Of a stretch of 64,000 nt of DNA, positions 17,213 to 25,647 are shown piece by piece. Position numbers and translations under genes: made by a program. The first letter of the stretch is position 1, and each line of letters starts with the position of its first letter. Under the pieces are notes generated by a model. The model worked only from the letters and a program-made list of their open reading frames with translations. It made no database searches and was not told the origin of the DNA. The stretch comes from Staphylococcus pettenkoferi (GTDB lineage: Bacteria > Bacillota > Bacilli > Staphylococcales > Staphylococcaceae): assembly GCF_002902685.1 (NCBI RefSeq), contig NZ_PPRN01000036.1, forward strand, positions 1 through 64,000, given 5' to 3'.

Positions 17213-19126
17213 TTGCTTTCGTACATAAAATCCTTAATGAACTTTAATAAAATGAAAGTAGATTCAGCTAAAGGTGTGCGTCAAACGATCTTGATGTTGA
17301 TACCACTCATCATCGGATATTTGACGAATCATATGCCGATAGGATTACTCGTATCTATAGGTACATTAACTCATACGTATGCGATAGGAGGCACAGCGAG
17401 AGCGCGTGTACGCATCATCTTTCTTGCGACTATTGGATTGTCCATTGCGATGATGCTCGGAACGTTGACGATTAAACAACCGATCCTCTTCGGTATCTTG
17501 TTGCTTATCGTGACGGTCATTCCATACTTTGTGCTCAGTTCGTTGCACATCGTTGGTCCCTCTGCCACGTTCTTTATCGTCGCGTTCAGTTTATCGATCA
17601 ACTTACCTGTGGCACCGCAAGAATTCTTGTTACGTGGTGCCTGCGTATTTATCGGTGGTATGTTTGCGTTAGTTGTTATCATTATTGCGAACTTGTTGAG
17701 TCGTGAAAGTGCTGAGGCGAAAGCAGTGAAGAATGACTACAATATGTTAAAGCAACTCGCATATAACTTTGACGATCGTCAGGCTTTCCGAAATGCATCT
17801 AACACTGCTGTTCAAACATTCAGCAATGCAGACAAATACTTGCTGACGAGTTCTGGTGCGAGATCTCGTGAGTCATCACAATTTCAACGTTTATTGCTCT
17901 TGCATACCGCTGCGTTAGGTGTTTACTCCGAGTTACTTGAGTTGAGCGAACGTAATTTACGTCCATTGCCTAACCAAGTTAAAGAGATGTTAGATTACGT
18001 GATTAAGCGTGTGTTTTCTAATAATACTTCCGCTAAACGTTGGAAACAGCAGATTGATGTGCCAGAAGAATATAATAATTTAGTCGATCAGATTTTTAAA
18101 ATAGACGCAATACTCGATCTCAGCGAAGAGCGTGTAAAACATGAAGTCAATGTGCGTATTCCAATTTATGGCCGCCGTATTATCCAACATTTAACGTTGG
18201 ATTCCTACTTCTTCAGAAATGCGCTACGTTATGCGATTATTATTGGAATTGCGATCTTTGTAGCCCTGATGTTTAACTTTGAAAAGGCCTATTGGATTCC
18301 GTTAACAGCGCACACGGTCTTGATTGGCGCTAATACGATGCACAGTTTCGAACGTGCAGGAAGTCGTACAGTCGGAACGATTCTCGGTGTGCTCGTACTA
18401 TCGCTTATCTTGATGTTCCATCCTCACACGATGATTGCGATTATTCTACTTGCAGTGTGTGCGGGTATGACTGAAGCGTTCGTTGGTGCGAATTATTCGT
18501 TCGCCTGTATCTTTATCACGATTCAAGTTATCTTGTTGAATGGTATCGCAGCGAACTATTTAACGATTGCGATTGCATTACCTCGTATTATTGATGTGCT
18601 TGTCGGTGTAGCAATTGCGGTTATTGGTCTCTTGATTCTTGGACGCAAGACGGCTTCAACGATGTTGCCGAAAGTGATTGCGGATGTGTTCCGTAGTGAA
18701 GCGATTATGTTCCATTATCTGTTTTCTAAGAACGAGCGTGCGTCGTTTGAAGAGGACAAGTATCGTATGTTGCGTTTGACGTTGAAGTTGGATAATATGT
18801 CGCAGCTGTATACGGGTGCGAATGGTGAGGTGTTTAGTGATAAGCATCGGATTCAGGAGTATTATCCGACGATTTATGGTTTGGAAGAATTGAGTTTTAT
18901 GTTGAATCGTGCGTTGAATAATGATGGGCGTGATCGTATTGATGAGCATGTGATGGGTGAGTATTTGGTGATGTTTGAGAATTTGGCGAAGCATTTTGAG
19001 AATGGTGGCCGGATTACTCAGATTGTGTTGCCTGAGTTGCCGCAGTATAAGTATATTACGTCGGCGTTGACGCAGATTCGGGAGAATTGTTTGAGTGTGC
19101 ATCGGGCGAAGGTGGATTATGATTAG
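17213..19126 (+). CDS. FUSC/aromatic-acid-exporter-like membrane protein
   Basis: A 637-residue protein with two clusters of membrane spans, about residues 25-165 and 340-470, separated by and followed by soluble helical regions. This duplicated layout and the start of the second cluster (FRNALRYAIIIGIAIF, then WIPLTAHTVLIG) are typical of FUSC/ArAE proteins, proposed exporters of aromatic acids or related compounds. An ATG at 17204 abuts AGGAG; the TTG at 17213 has ideal spacing and I prefer it. From 18725 to the stop only 6 of 134 codons end in A or C, whereas the first part of the gene is mixed. That tail lies next to the tandem array of B5. Exported substrate unknown. Confidence 0.8.
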   Translation: MLSYIKSLMNFNKMKVDSAKGVRQTILMLIPLIIGYLTNHMPIGLLVSIGTLTHTYAIGGTARARVRIIFLATIGLSIAMMLGTLTIKQPILFGILLLIVTVIPYFVLSSLHIVGPSATFFIVAFSLSINLPVAPQEFLLRGACVFIGGMFALVVIIIANLLSRESAEAKAVKNDYNMLKQLAYNFDDRQAFRNASNTAVQTFSNADKYLLTSSGARSRESSQFQRLLLLHTAALGVYSELLELSERNLRPLPNQVKEMLDYVIKRVFSNNTSAKRWKQQIDVPEEYNNLVDQIFKIDAILDLSEERVKHEVNVRIPIYGRRIIQHLTLDSYFFRNALRYAIIIGIAIFVALMFNFEKAYWIPLTAHTVLIGANTMHSFERAGSRTVGTILGVLVLSLILMFHPHTMIAIILLAVCAGMTEAFVGANYSFACIFITIQVILLNGIAANYLTIAIALPRIIDVLVGVAIAVIGLLILGRKTASTMLPKVIADVFRSEAIMFHYLFSKNERASFEEDKYRMLRLTLKLDNMSQLYTGANGEVFSDKHRIQEYYPTIYGLEELSFMLNRALNNDGRDRIDEHVMGEYLVMFENLAKHFENGGRITQIVLPELPQYKYITSALTQIRENCLSVHRAKVDYD

Positions 19127-19195
19127 ATGTTTGGGGAGTCGAGCTATGTGGGTAGCTCGGCTTCTTTTTGTTTGGGTAAAATGGGGTGTGATTTA

Positions 19196-19338
19196 CTAAT
19201 TTGTATTCGATGGAATATAGTGTTTTGTACTAATTTGTATTCGTAGGAATTTAGTGTATTGTGACTAATTTGTATTCGTAAGAATTTAGAGTTTACTACT
19301 AATTTGCATTCGATGGAATGTGATGTTTACTACTAATT
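19196..19338 (-). repeat. Four-unit tandem array next to B5
   Basis: Four units of about 36-40 bp, each starting ACTAATTTG followed by TATTCG or CATTCG and a GGAAT or AGAAT block. Longest array in the window. Minus orientation: array on the left, palindrome on the right. Confidence 0.7.
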
Positions 19339-19494
19339 TGCAATACTGCGTATTGGGTGGGAGAGACGGCTCGCGTTCTTAGGGGGTCACGCTCAACTAA
19401 GTAATAACGCTTGTTGCGCGTTATTACTGGATTTTCGCTGTGCCCTTTTATCCCTCAAGAGTCTCGCCTACTCCCACCTTTTACTCGTGTTGCA
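19339..19494 (-). repeat. Class B palindromic element B5, inverted
   Basis: On the minus strand: TGCAACACGAGTAAAAGGTG, GGGCACAGCGAAAATCC, inner stem AGTAATAACGC with GCGTTATTACT, TAGTTGAGCGTGACCC, GTCTCTCCCACC, AATACGCAGTATTGCA. Arms pair as GGTGGGAG with CTCCCACC. Confidence 0.8.
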
Positions 19495-19684
19495 GGAGTT
19501 CGAAGTATAAATTTTTTTCTTCTAACTTTGGAAAATACAAATCACTCAATCAACACCACATTCTCTTAGTTGTTTGTTTGGTTTTAATAGAGTGTTGCGA
19601 GGAAGGTAGTGTTTATATATAAGTTTATGTATCGTGGGATCTGAGTTTTAGAATATCGAGGAAAAATAAGTTTGCTTCTAATTT
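19495..19684 (-). repeat. Flank module between B5 and A2
   Basis: Read on the minus strand it has TTATTTTTCCTCGATATTC, CCTCGCAACACTC, TATTAAAACC and GAGAATGTGGTGTTG. The same series occurs in forward orientation at 47850-47960, where no palindrome core remains. Confidence 0.6.
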
Positions 19685-19799
19685 GTAATGCTACGTATTT
19701 GGGGTGGCGACGCTTTCCGCAGGCATGGCTTGAGCCTGTAGTCTCAAGACTCATGCTTTTCCTGCAGGAGTCGCGCCATCCCCCTTAACTTGTATTGCA
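19685..19799 (-). repeat. Class A palindromic element A2, inverted
   Basis: Inverted copy of A1/A3: CTTTCCGCAGGCATGGCTTG, AGCCTGTAGTCTCAAGAC, TTTTCCTGCAGGAGTCGCGC and a CTTGTATTGCA end. A further flank module (CACTCAATCAACACCAC, TAGGGTGTTTCTAC) follows to about 19905. Confidence 0.8.
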
Positions 19800-19908
19800 G
19801 GCTTCGTATAAATCAATTATCTTCATATAATGTTGAAAGGTACAAATCACTCAATCAACACCACATTCTCTCTGGTTTGTTTGGATTGAATAGGGTGTTT
19901 CTACATAA

Positions 19909-19950
19909 TAAAAGTGGCACTGAACTTCAAATAGATTCAGTACCACTTTT
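19909..19950. terminator. Bidirectional terminator between FUSC gene and membrane-protein pair
   Basis: AAAAGTGGCACTGAA and TTCAGTACCACTTTT pair with one mismatch. It can end transcripts from either side. If it ends the FUSC transcript, the whole B5-A2 locus lies in that 3' untranslated region. Confidence 0.75.
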
Positions 19951-19954
19951 GGTG

Positions 19955-21166
19955 TTATGAATTGCCTCGTTCTTCTGCATCTTCTTCTTCTTTTTCACGC
20001 TGGCGTTCTTGTTGTTTAATTTGTTTGTAGCGTTGTTTTTGTCGATAGCCGTAGGTACTTTCTAGGATGAGTTCGGCGTTATTGAGTCCGGCACCGATTG
20101 CTGCTGCAACGGTTGAGATGGAGCTGGCGAACCATGCAAGGTTAAGGTAAGTGCTTGCTGTGGCTGGTCCGCCGAGTTGCATACTACTGCCTAGGTATCC
20201 TGGTGGCAAGACGACGAGTGATGCCAGTAGGAAGAAGGCGAATAAGAGAATGTAGTAGAAGATCAATGCAATTGTCAGTGTTGAAACGGTCGTGAAGTTG
20301 TAGAGTTTCGTGATGCGTTTGTCTTTGCTGTGGCGAATGGGTTCCCATAGGTTATGTGCGATGATAATCCAGAGCATCATTCCGAGTACTGAGACAATCA
20401 TCATTAGGAAGAGTCGCCATTCAGTGTAGAGGTAACTTAAATTCCATAGCGTCGTAAAGATGATGGCGGAAGCGCCTGTCGTGAAGGCAACAGCTAAGAC
20501 GTTACTAATGCTGCTCACCATGTTGAGTGGGTTGTTTGCGAATGTCATACCACTCAAGAGGCGAATCATCCCTTTCGCTTTCGAACTGACGAAATAACGA
20601 CGGTGTTTGGAATTGGTATCCTCTAAGTAATCTGTATGTGCTTCGAGATTAGATAGTGGGAATTGATGCGTCAAACGTTCTTCGCTGGATTGTGATTGGT
20701 CTTTGTCTTCTGTTTGTTGTTGGGCACGATTTTCATCTGCACTTTGTTCGGTATTGTGTTTGTTTGGCTGATACTTGTTTACTTCTTCGACTACACCGAT
20801 GATTGAACTTTTAATACGTTTTTTCACTGGGCGCCAACCGTATGCTGGGACGGAGATAAGACTAGCGCCGTTATCTCTATTGACGTCGATGGCAATGACT
20901 TTATTATTTTTAAAAAGAGGTAAGTCCGTCAAACCGATCGTGTATTGCCACTCGTTAGTCTTCTGATAGTCGGAAATCGTCTGGAAGATTTCTGTCACGT
21001 TCTCGGCTGAACCAGTGAGAGGGTCTGCAACGATTTCGATCTTCCACTCAACATCTTGTGAGATATGTTGCGCGAGTTCATTAGACAAATCATCTTGAAT
21101 GTGTGTTGCGATGTTTTTAGAAACACCAGGTGCGGCAACAAGACCTACTTTGATTGTTTGTGTCAT
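19955..21166 (-). CDS. Unrecognised membrane protein, second of a tandem pair
   Basis: A 403-residue protein I do not recognise. Residues 1-110 form a soluble alpha/beta-looking domain with a start IKVGLVAAPGVS and a WQYTIGLTDLPLF strand. Next is a charged linker (about 130-170) rich in Gln, Glu and Asp. Residues 210-370 contain four hydrophobic spans, and the tail is highly charged (QRYKQIKQQERQREKEEE). It is paralogous to the upstream gene throughout: both share the GLTDLP/CITDLP strand, the MTFAN stretch before the first span and a YGYRQ/YSYRQ motif after the last. The ATG follows AGGAGGG and overlaps the upstream stop. Related proteins are, as I recall, sometimes mislabelled methylenetetrahydrofolate dehydrogenases; nothing here supports that. 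Confidence 0.75.
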   Translation of the reverse strand: MTQTIKVGLVAAPGVSKNIATHIQDDLSNELAQHISQDVEWKIEIVADPLTGSAENVTEIFQTISDYQKTNEWQYTIGLTDLPLFKNNKVIAIDVNRDNGASLISVPAYGWRPVKKRIKSSIIGVVEEVNKYQPNKHNTEQSADENRAQQQTEDKDQSQSSEERLTHQFPLSNLEAHTDYLEDTNSKHRRYFVSSKAKGMIRLLSGMTFANNPLNMVSSISNVLAVAFTTGASAIIFTTLWNLSYLYTEWRLFLMMIVSVLGMMLWIIIAHNLWEPIRHSKDKRITKLYNFTTVSTLTIALIFYYILLFAFFLLASLVVLPPGYLGSSMQLGGPATASTYLNLAWFASSISTVAAAIGAGLNNAELILESTYGYRQKQRYKQIKQQERQREKEEEDAEERGNS

Positions 21167-22335
21167 TGAGATGAACCCTCCTCACTGTGTGATTGTTTCT
21201 TACCTTCGTAATTCTCTTGATCGTTGTAACTTTCGCCTTCTGTCTCTTCTTCTTCACGTTCTTTCTCTAGCTGTTCGTAACGGTAGTATTGACGATAAGA
21301 GTAAGTGACCCGTTTGATCTTCTCAGCATTTTCCACAGTAGAACCTAAAGCACCTGCTAGGATTGAAATACAAGTCATAAACCATATGAGGTTAAAGTAA
21401 TCGAGTAATGACGGTGATGATTTCAGTGACGTCATATGGGTGTAGAGCCATGGTGGTACGAAGAGCATGGTGCTCAGGGTGAGTAAGATGAACAGGGCGA
21501 TAAAGTTAAAGACTGTAATCGATCCGAGTGTCATGAAAGTTGTTAAGTTATAGACATAACGGTAAAGGCGTTGCGTAGAAGGGGATGGTGTTTCCCATAA
21601 TTGATATGCATAAATGAGCCATACTGTCATGCCTACGATGGATAGAATCATGAGTAAGATAAATCGCCAATAATTATAATATAGTGTCATATCCCACGGT
21701 GTAGAAAAGATGGTAATGTATGCGCCAGTGGCAAAGGACACTGAAATAATCTTCTTAAAATCAAAGATGGCTGTCCACGGTTCATTGGCGAAAGTCATAC
21801 CACTAATCAAGTGGGACCAACCTGATGTTACTGATTTAAGTATAAGTCTTGTTTCTTTCTGGTCGCTATCTTCATCGGGTTGTACTTCATCAATTTTAGA
21901 GAATCTGAAGTGCTTTTTTCTGATGAGTTGTGCTTCTTCACCCGGTTTCATAATGTAGTGAACGAGATACGTTAGGAAGTGACGTAACTTGTTTTTAACA
22001 TTCCACATACCGAGTGCTGGTAGGGAGAGCAGTGCTGTTTTCTTCTCAGTGTGAATGTCTGAAAGGACGACTTTATTGTCAGAAATACTCGGTAAATCGG
22101 TTATACAGATAGCGATGTCCCATTCTTTCTGTTTCTTCATATTTGAAATAATGTCCATCGTCTTATCCATATGTTCTGCCGTACCTACCATCGAAGCAAC
22201 GTGTGTTTCGATGTCCCAGTCGATCTGATCATCGATGACTTTGCTGAAATCCTCTGCTAGTGTATCTTTAATCTTGTCAGTAATCTTATTTGGCATATCT
22301 GGTGAAGGTATTAACCCGATGGTCATCTGATTCAC
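21163..22335 (-). CDS. Unrecognised membrane protein, first of a tandem pair
   Basis: A 390-residue paralogue of the next gene with the same plan: N-terminal soluble domain (MTIGLIPSPDMPNK, later WDIAICITDLPSI), a linker, the stretch SHLISGMTFANEPW before the first of four spans, and a charged C-terminal tail. Starts at GTG with AGGAGG at 8-base spacing. The four-base overlap with the second gene means coupled translation and probably a complex of two similar subunits. The extracytoplasmic or cytoplasmic side of the N-terminal domain cannot be decided by eye; there is no signal peptide, so it is probably cytoplasmic. Function unknown. Confidence 0.75.
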   Translation of the reverse strand: MNQMTIGLIPSPDMPNKITDKIKDTLAEDFSKVIDDQIDWDIETHVASMVGTAEHMDKTMDIISNMKKQKEWDIAICITDLPSISDNKVVLSDIHTEKKTALLSLPALGMWNVKNKLRHFLTYLVHYIMKPGEEAQLIRKKHFRFSKIDEVQPDEDSDQKETRLILKSVTSGWSHLISGMTFANEPWTAIFDFKKIISVSFATGAYITIFSTPWDMTLYYNYWRFILLMILSIVGMTVWLIYAYQLWETPSPSTQRLYRYVYNLTTFMTLGSITVFNFIALFILLTLSTMLFVPPWLYTHMTSLKSSPSLLDYFNLIWFMTCISILAGALGSTVENAEKIKRVTYSYRQYYRYEQLEKEREEEETEGESYNDQENYEGKKQSHSEEGSSQ

Positions 22336-22450
22336 GAGCAGGGCCTCCTCTCTGAGTTATATTTACATGCTTAACTATTTTCCCGGTATTACAAGCGTTA
22401 AATCATTTTTATTACAAAAATTATAGAGAATTAATAGATTGTATAAGTGC

Positions 22451-22476
22451 GTTTATTGTAAATAGTAAAAGGTTAT
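22451..22476 (+). promoter_or_regulatory. SigB-like promoter of YdaT-like gene
   Basis: GTTTAT, 14 bases, GGTTAT: one mismatch in each hexamer against the SigB consensus GTTTAA/GGGTAT. It lies 38 bases before the start codon. The family's B. subtilis member is a SigB general stress protein. Confidence 0.55.
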
Positions 22477-22513
22477 AGAATAGTGATTCAATAGCATAAA
22501 GGGAGGTTATTCT

Positions 22514-22930
22514 ATGCCTTGGACAATGAACGACTATCCACAAAGCTGGAAGAACATGGATGAGCTTGAACGTAAGAAAGCCATCGATATTGGAAACGCG
22601 ATGTTGAAAGATGGCTATAAAGAGGGCGATGCAATTCCTATCGCGACTGAACAAGCAGAGTCTTGGTATAAGGATGCAAGTCAAGATGAGTTGAAAGAGT
22701 TGAAGAACAAACATATTACGCAACATCAGAAAGATGAATCTGCGCATCCTGAGAACAACGAACGTGATGTGCATGTTTATTATGAAGATAATGAATGGAA
22801 AGTGAAGACAGATCGTGCTGAACAGGCATCAGATACGTTCGAGAAGAAAAATGATGCGATGAAACGTGCACGAAATATTGCGGATAATCGTGGCACAGAG
22901 ATTATTGAGCACAAGAAGAATGAATCGTAA
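22514..22930 (+). CDS. YdaT-like DUF2188 stress protein
   Basis: A 138-residue hydrophilic protein in two parts. Residues 1-60 (MPWTMNDYPQSWKNMDELER) resemble the N-terminal region of B. subtilis YdaT; residues 85-135 (DVHVYYEDNEWKVKTDRAEQ) are a DUF2188 repeat, a small beta fold also seen alone in many bacteria. No membrane segment or signal. GGGAGG precedes the ATG. The SigB-like promoter fits a general stress role. Biochemical function is not known. Confidence 0.8.
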   Translation: MPWTMNDYPQSWKNMDELERKKAIDIGNAMLKDGYKEGDAIPIATEQAESWYKDASQDELKELKNKHITQHQKDESAHPENNERDVHVYYEDNEWKVKTDRAEQASDTFEKKNDAMKRARNIADNRGTEIIEHKKNES

Positions 22931-22933
22931 TTA

Positions 22934-22975
22934 AGACGGCCGGGAGTCTAACCTTAGATTCCTGGTCTTTTTTCG
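22934..22975 (+). terminator. Terminator after YdaT-like gene
   Basis: AGAC, CCGGGAGTCTA and TAGATTCCTGGTCT pair with minor bulges before TTTTTT. Confidence 0.75.
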
Positions 22976-22995
22976 CATTTTATAGTGAAAAGAAC

Positions 22996-23026
22996 TTGTA
23001 GACGACGTGACGTCACGTTGTATAGT
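22996..23026 (+). promoter_or_regulatory. MerR-type promoter with 19-bp spacer and palindromic operator
   Basis: TTGTAG, exactly 19 bases, TATAGT, with the perfect 14-bp palindrome ACGTGACGTCACGT (23005-23018) centred in the spacer. An overlong spacer carrying a dyad is the hallmark of promoters twisted into activity by MerR proteins. It lies 22 bases upstream of a MerR gene, so autoregulation is likely. Confidence 0.85.
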
Positions 23027-23048
23027 AAGTTCAAGGAGGGTGATAGAA

Positions 23049-23774
23049 ATGACATATACGACTGGAGAGCTTGCAAAAGCGTGTGGCGTCACAGTGAGAA
23101 CGGTTCAGTATTACGTAAAAAAGAACTTGATTCATCCTATTTCTGAAGCACACGAGACGACACGCCACTTTGATGAAGATAGTAAAGTAAGAATGGAGAT
23201 TATCTTAATACTAAAAGAATGGGGGCTGACGTTGAAACAAATTAGTCAGTTGTTGAATTCCCAAGATGAAGAATCGAGGAATCATTTAGCTGTGCTTCTT
23301 GAACAACGAACGCTTGAGCTGAAGAATAACATTCAAGCACAACAACAAATCTATTCTCGTCTTAAAGAAATTAAAAAGTATGTCACTGGGAATGACAAAG
23401 GGAGCAGTCTGGAGGAAGTCTTAAATTTAAATCATGCATCAATTCAACGTGAAAAAACGAAAAATGTCTACTATGCATTGATGAAAAAGTTAGTTCCGGT
23501 TTCATTGCTAGAACTTGGAGCAATAACTTTAAGCTTGATTTTAAAGAAATTCTTTCCGGTATTATTAATCGTACCTTACTTAATCTATAATAGCGTAACA
23601 GTTACGACATTTATGCATAAGCACGTGTCTTATTTCTGCCCGAGCTGTTATCGTATCTTTAAACCTACTTTGTGGCAGTTTATTAAAGCACCGCATACAC
23701 CGAAATCTCGTAAATTAGAGTGCCCGCATTGTCATAAAGTTCAATACTGCCCTGAGGTAACTACGGAAAAGTGA
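23049..23774 (+). CDS. MerR-family regulator with membrane segments and zinc ribbon
   Basis: A 241-residue protein. Residues 2-70 are a MerR winged helix (YTTGELAKACGVTVRTVQYY), followed by a coiled-coil dimerisation helix (about 75-115). Unlike ordinary MerR proteins it continues with two hydrophobic segments (about 145-190) and a C-terminal zinc ribbon: CPSC near 198-201 and CPHC near 227-230, with a further Cys at the end. It may therefore sense a membrane or envelope signal, or a metal, while held at the membrane. The ATG at 23049 has AAGGAGGG; an upstream in-frame start at 23007 lies inside the promoter. No target gene other than itself is obvious. Confidence 0.85.
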   Translation: MTYTTGELAKACGVTVRTVQYYVKKNLIHPISEAHETTRHFDEDSKVRMEIILILKEWGLTLKQISQLLNSQDEESRNHLAVLLEQRTLELKNNIQAQQQIYSRLKEIKKYVTGNDKGSSLEEVLNLNHASIQREKTKNVYYALMKKLVPVSLLELGAITLSLILKKFFPVLLIVPYLIYNSVTVTTFMHKHVSYFCPSCYRIFKPTLWQFIKAPHTPKSRKLECPHCHKVQYCPEVTTEK

Positions 23775-23828
23775 TTTCGTTAGATGATTCAATATAACAA
23801 CTTTAAATTGAGTTGTAAGCGAATGATT

Positions 23829-23875
23829 GCGTCCTCGTTTATTTTTGAAAAAGTGAGCGAGGGCTTTCTTATTTT
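23829..23875 (+). terminator. Terminator after MerR gene
   Basis: GCGTCCTCG and CGAGGGC form the stem around an A/T-rich inner loop; followed by TTTCTTATTTTT. Confidence 0.6.
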
Positions 23876-23966
23876 TATACTAATCGAACTAAGACGTCCC
23901 TCTATAAAACTTTAGTTGATTCATCCCACTACAGTCTCATCATATACATCCTTGTGCGCTAAATAT

Positions 23967-23972
23967 TATAAT
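23967..23972 (+). promoter_or_regulatory. Candidate -10 box for gntKP
   Basis: TATAAT lies 91 bases before gntK. The -35 region is unclear. No gluconate repressor gene is adjacent. Confidence 0.35.
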
Positions 23973-24057
23973 ATAGGTAAGTCTTTAGCGAATTTAACCA
24001 CCAATAAATTGCTAAGATAGGTAAACAAATATATTTAAACGCAAAGGAGTGGCTATG

Positions 24058-25605
24058 ATGCAGTACATGATTGGTGTAGATATCGGTACGACGAGTACGA
24101 AAGCAGTGTTGTTCGATGAAGCGGGGCACTTTGTCGCAAAGCATAGTATTGCGTATCCTTTAATGCATAACGAAGTGGATGCTTCGGAAGAGAATCCCGA
24201 TACGATATTCGATGCCGTGTTGATGACGGTTAAACACGTGGTGCGCGAACACGGTGTCGAACATGACCAGTTAAAGTTTATTTCATTTAGTGCGCAAATG
24301 CACAGTCTCATAGCAATGGATAAAGACAATCAACCGCTTACCGAAAGTATTACTTGGGCAGACAATCGTGCGAGTGCGTATGCGCAAAAGTTAAAAGAAG
24401 ACAGTGAAGGGCATGAGATTTATCGCCGCACAGGTACGCCCATCCATCCGATGTCACCGTTAGCTAAGATTTATTGGTTGAAACACGAACACAATGATTT
24501 ATTTAATCAAACAGCGCGGTTTGTCGATTTGAAATCGTACATTCTTTATCAGTTGTTTGAAACTTGGGTGATTGATGAGTCCTTGGCTTCTGCGACAGGA
24601 ATGTTCAATTTGCAGGAACGTGAGTGGGATAAGGACGTGTTAGATTTACTTGGTCTTAGTTCAAATCACTTACCAGGGACAGTTCCGACTACTTATGTGT
24701 TAAAAGGAATGAAACATCGTTATGCATCATTAATGGATATTGATCCTGACACGCCGATTGTTATTGGTGCAAGCGATGGCGTATTATCTAATCTCGGTGT
24801 AAATGCGTATCAACCAGGTGAAGTCGCGGTTACCATTGGAACTTCAGGTGCGATTCGTACGGTGGTCGATCGTCCTGTCACGGATCCGAAAGAACGTATC
24901 TTCTGTTATGTCTTAGACGAAGATCAGTATGTGATAGGTGGCCCTGTAAATAATGGTGGCGTCGTATTGCGTTGGTTAAGAGACGAATTGTTAGCAAGTG
25001 AGGTTGAAACGGCGAAACGCTTAGGCATTGATAGTTATGAAGTGATCACACAAATCGCGAGTCGAGTGAAACCCGGCGCTAATGGTTTACTGTTCCATCC
25101 TTATCTAGCAGGGGAACGTGCACCTTTATGGAATGCAGATGTGAAAGGTTCATTCTTCGGTTTAACGCTCGCGCATCAGAAAGAACATATGATTCGAGCT
25201 GCGTTGGAAGGTGTATTGTTTAATCTCTATACCGTCTATCTTGCGTTGATTGAAGTGATGGGTGAAACGCCTCAGCAACTGAAAGCAACAGGTGGTTTTT
25301 CTAAAAGTGAGTTATGGCGCCAAATGATGGCTGATATATTCGATACACCGTTATCAGTACCAGAAAGCTACGAAAGTTCTTGCCTTGGCGCATGCTTGCT
25401 CGGGCTTAAAGCACTTGGAGAAATTGAAGATTATTCTGTAGTAGAGCACATGGTGGGTACGACTTTTGAACATCAACCTGAAGAAGAGAATGTACAAGTT
25501 TATCAAGAATTATTACCGCTCTTCATTGATTTAAGTCGTTCTTTAACTGAGCATTATCACAAATTAGCTGCATTTCAACGCAATCACACTACACTTGGGG
25601 AGTAA
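24058..25605 (+). CDS. gntK: Gluconokinase, FGGY family
   Basis: A 515-residue FGGY carbohydrate kinase that phosphorylates gluconate to 6-phosphogluconate, feeding the pentose phosphate route. N-terminal phosphate loop GVDIGTTSTKAVLFD, substrate region WADNRASAYAQ, ATP loop TIGTSGAIR and ATGGFSKSELWRQMMAD in the C-terminal lobe are all present. AAAGGAG is 8 bases before ATG 24058; a GTG at 24049 overlaps the ribosome site and is rejected, while ATG 24055 is possible. Substrate assignment rests on the gluconate permease directly downstream. The gntR repressor common in Bacillales gnt operons is missing here. Confidence 0.9.
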   Translation: MQYMIGVDIGTTSTKAVLFDEAGHFVAKHSIAYPLMHNEVDASEENPDTIFDAVLMTVKHVVREHGVEHDQLKFISFSAQMHSLIAMDKDNQPLTESITWADNRASAYAQKLKEDSEGHEIYRRTGTPIHPMSPLAKIYWLKHEHNDLFNQTARFVDLKSYILYQLFETWVIDESLASATGMFNLQEREWDKDVLDLLGLSSNHLPGTVPTTYVLKGMKHRYASLMDIDPDTPIVIGASDGVLSNLGVNAYQPGEVAVTIGTSGAIRTVVDRPVTDPKERIFCYVLDEDQYVIGGPVNNGGVVLRWLRDELLASEVETAKRLGIDSYEVITQIASRVKPGANGLLFHPYLAGERAPLWNADVKGSFFGLTLAHQKEHMIRAALEGVLFNLYTVYLALIEVMGETPQQLKATGGFSKSELWRQMMADIFDTPLSVPESYESSCLGACLLGLKALGEIEDYSVVEHMVGTTFEHQPEEENVQVYQELLPLFIDLSRSLTEHYHKLAAFQRNHTTLGE

Positions 25606-25647
25606 TATGACTTGTAAAATAGCGTTCGAAATAGAGGAGGAAACGGA

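Noticed and set aside
19196..19338. Tandem array considered as a small CRISPR
   Set aside because: Units are degenerate and contiguous, with no unique spacers of constant length and no cas genes. The unit derives from the palindrome end.
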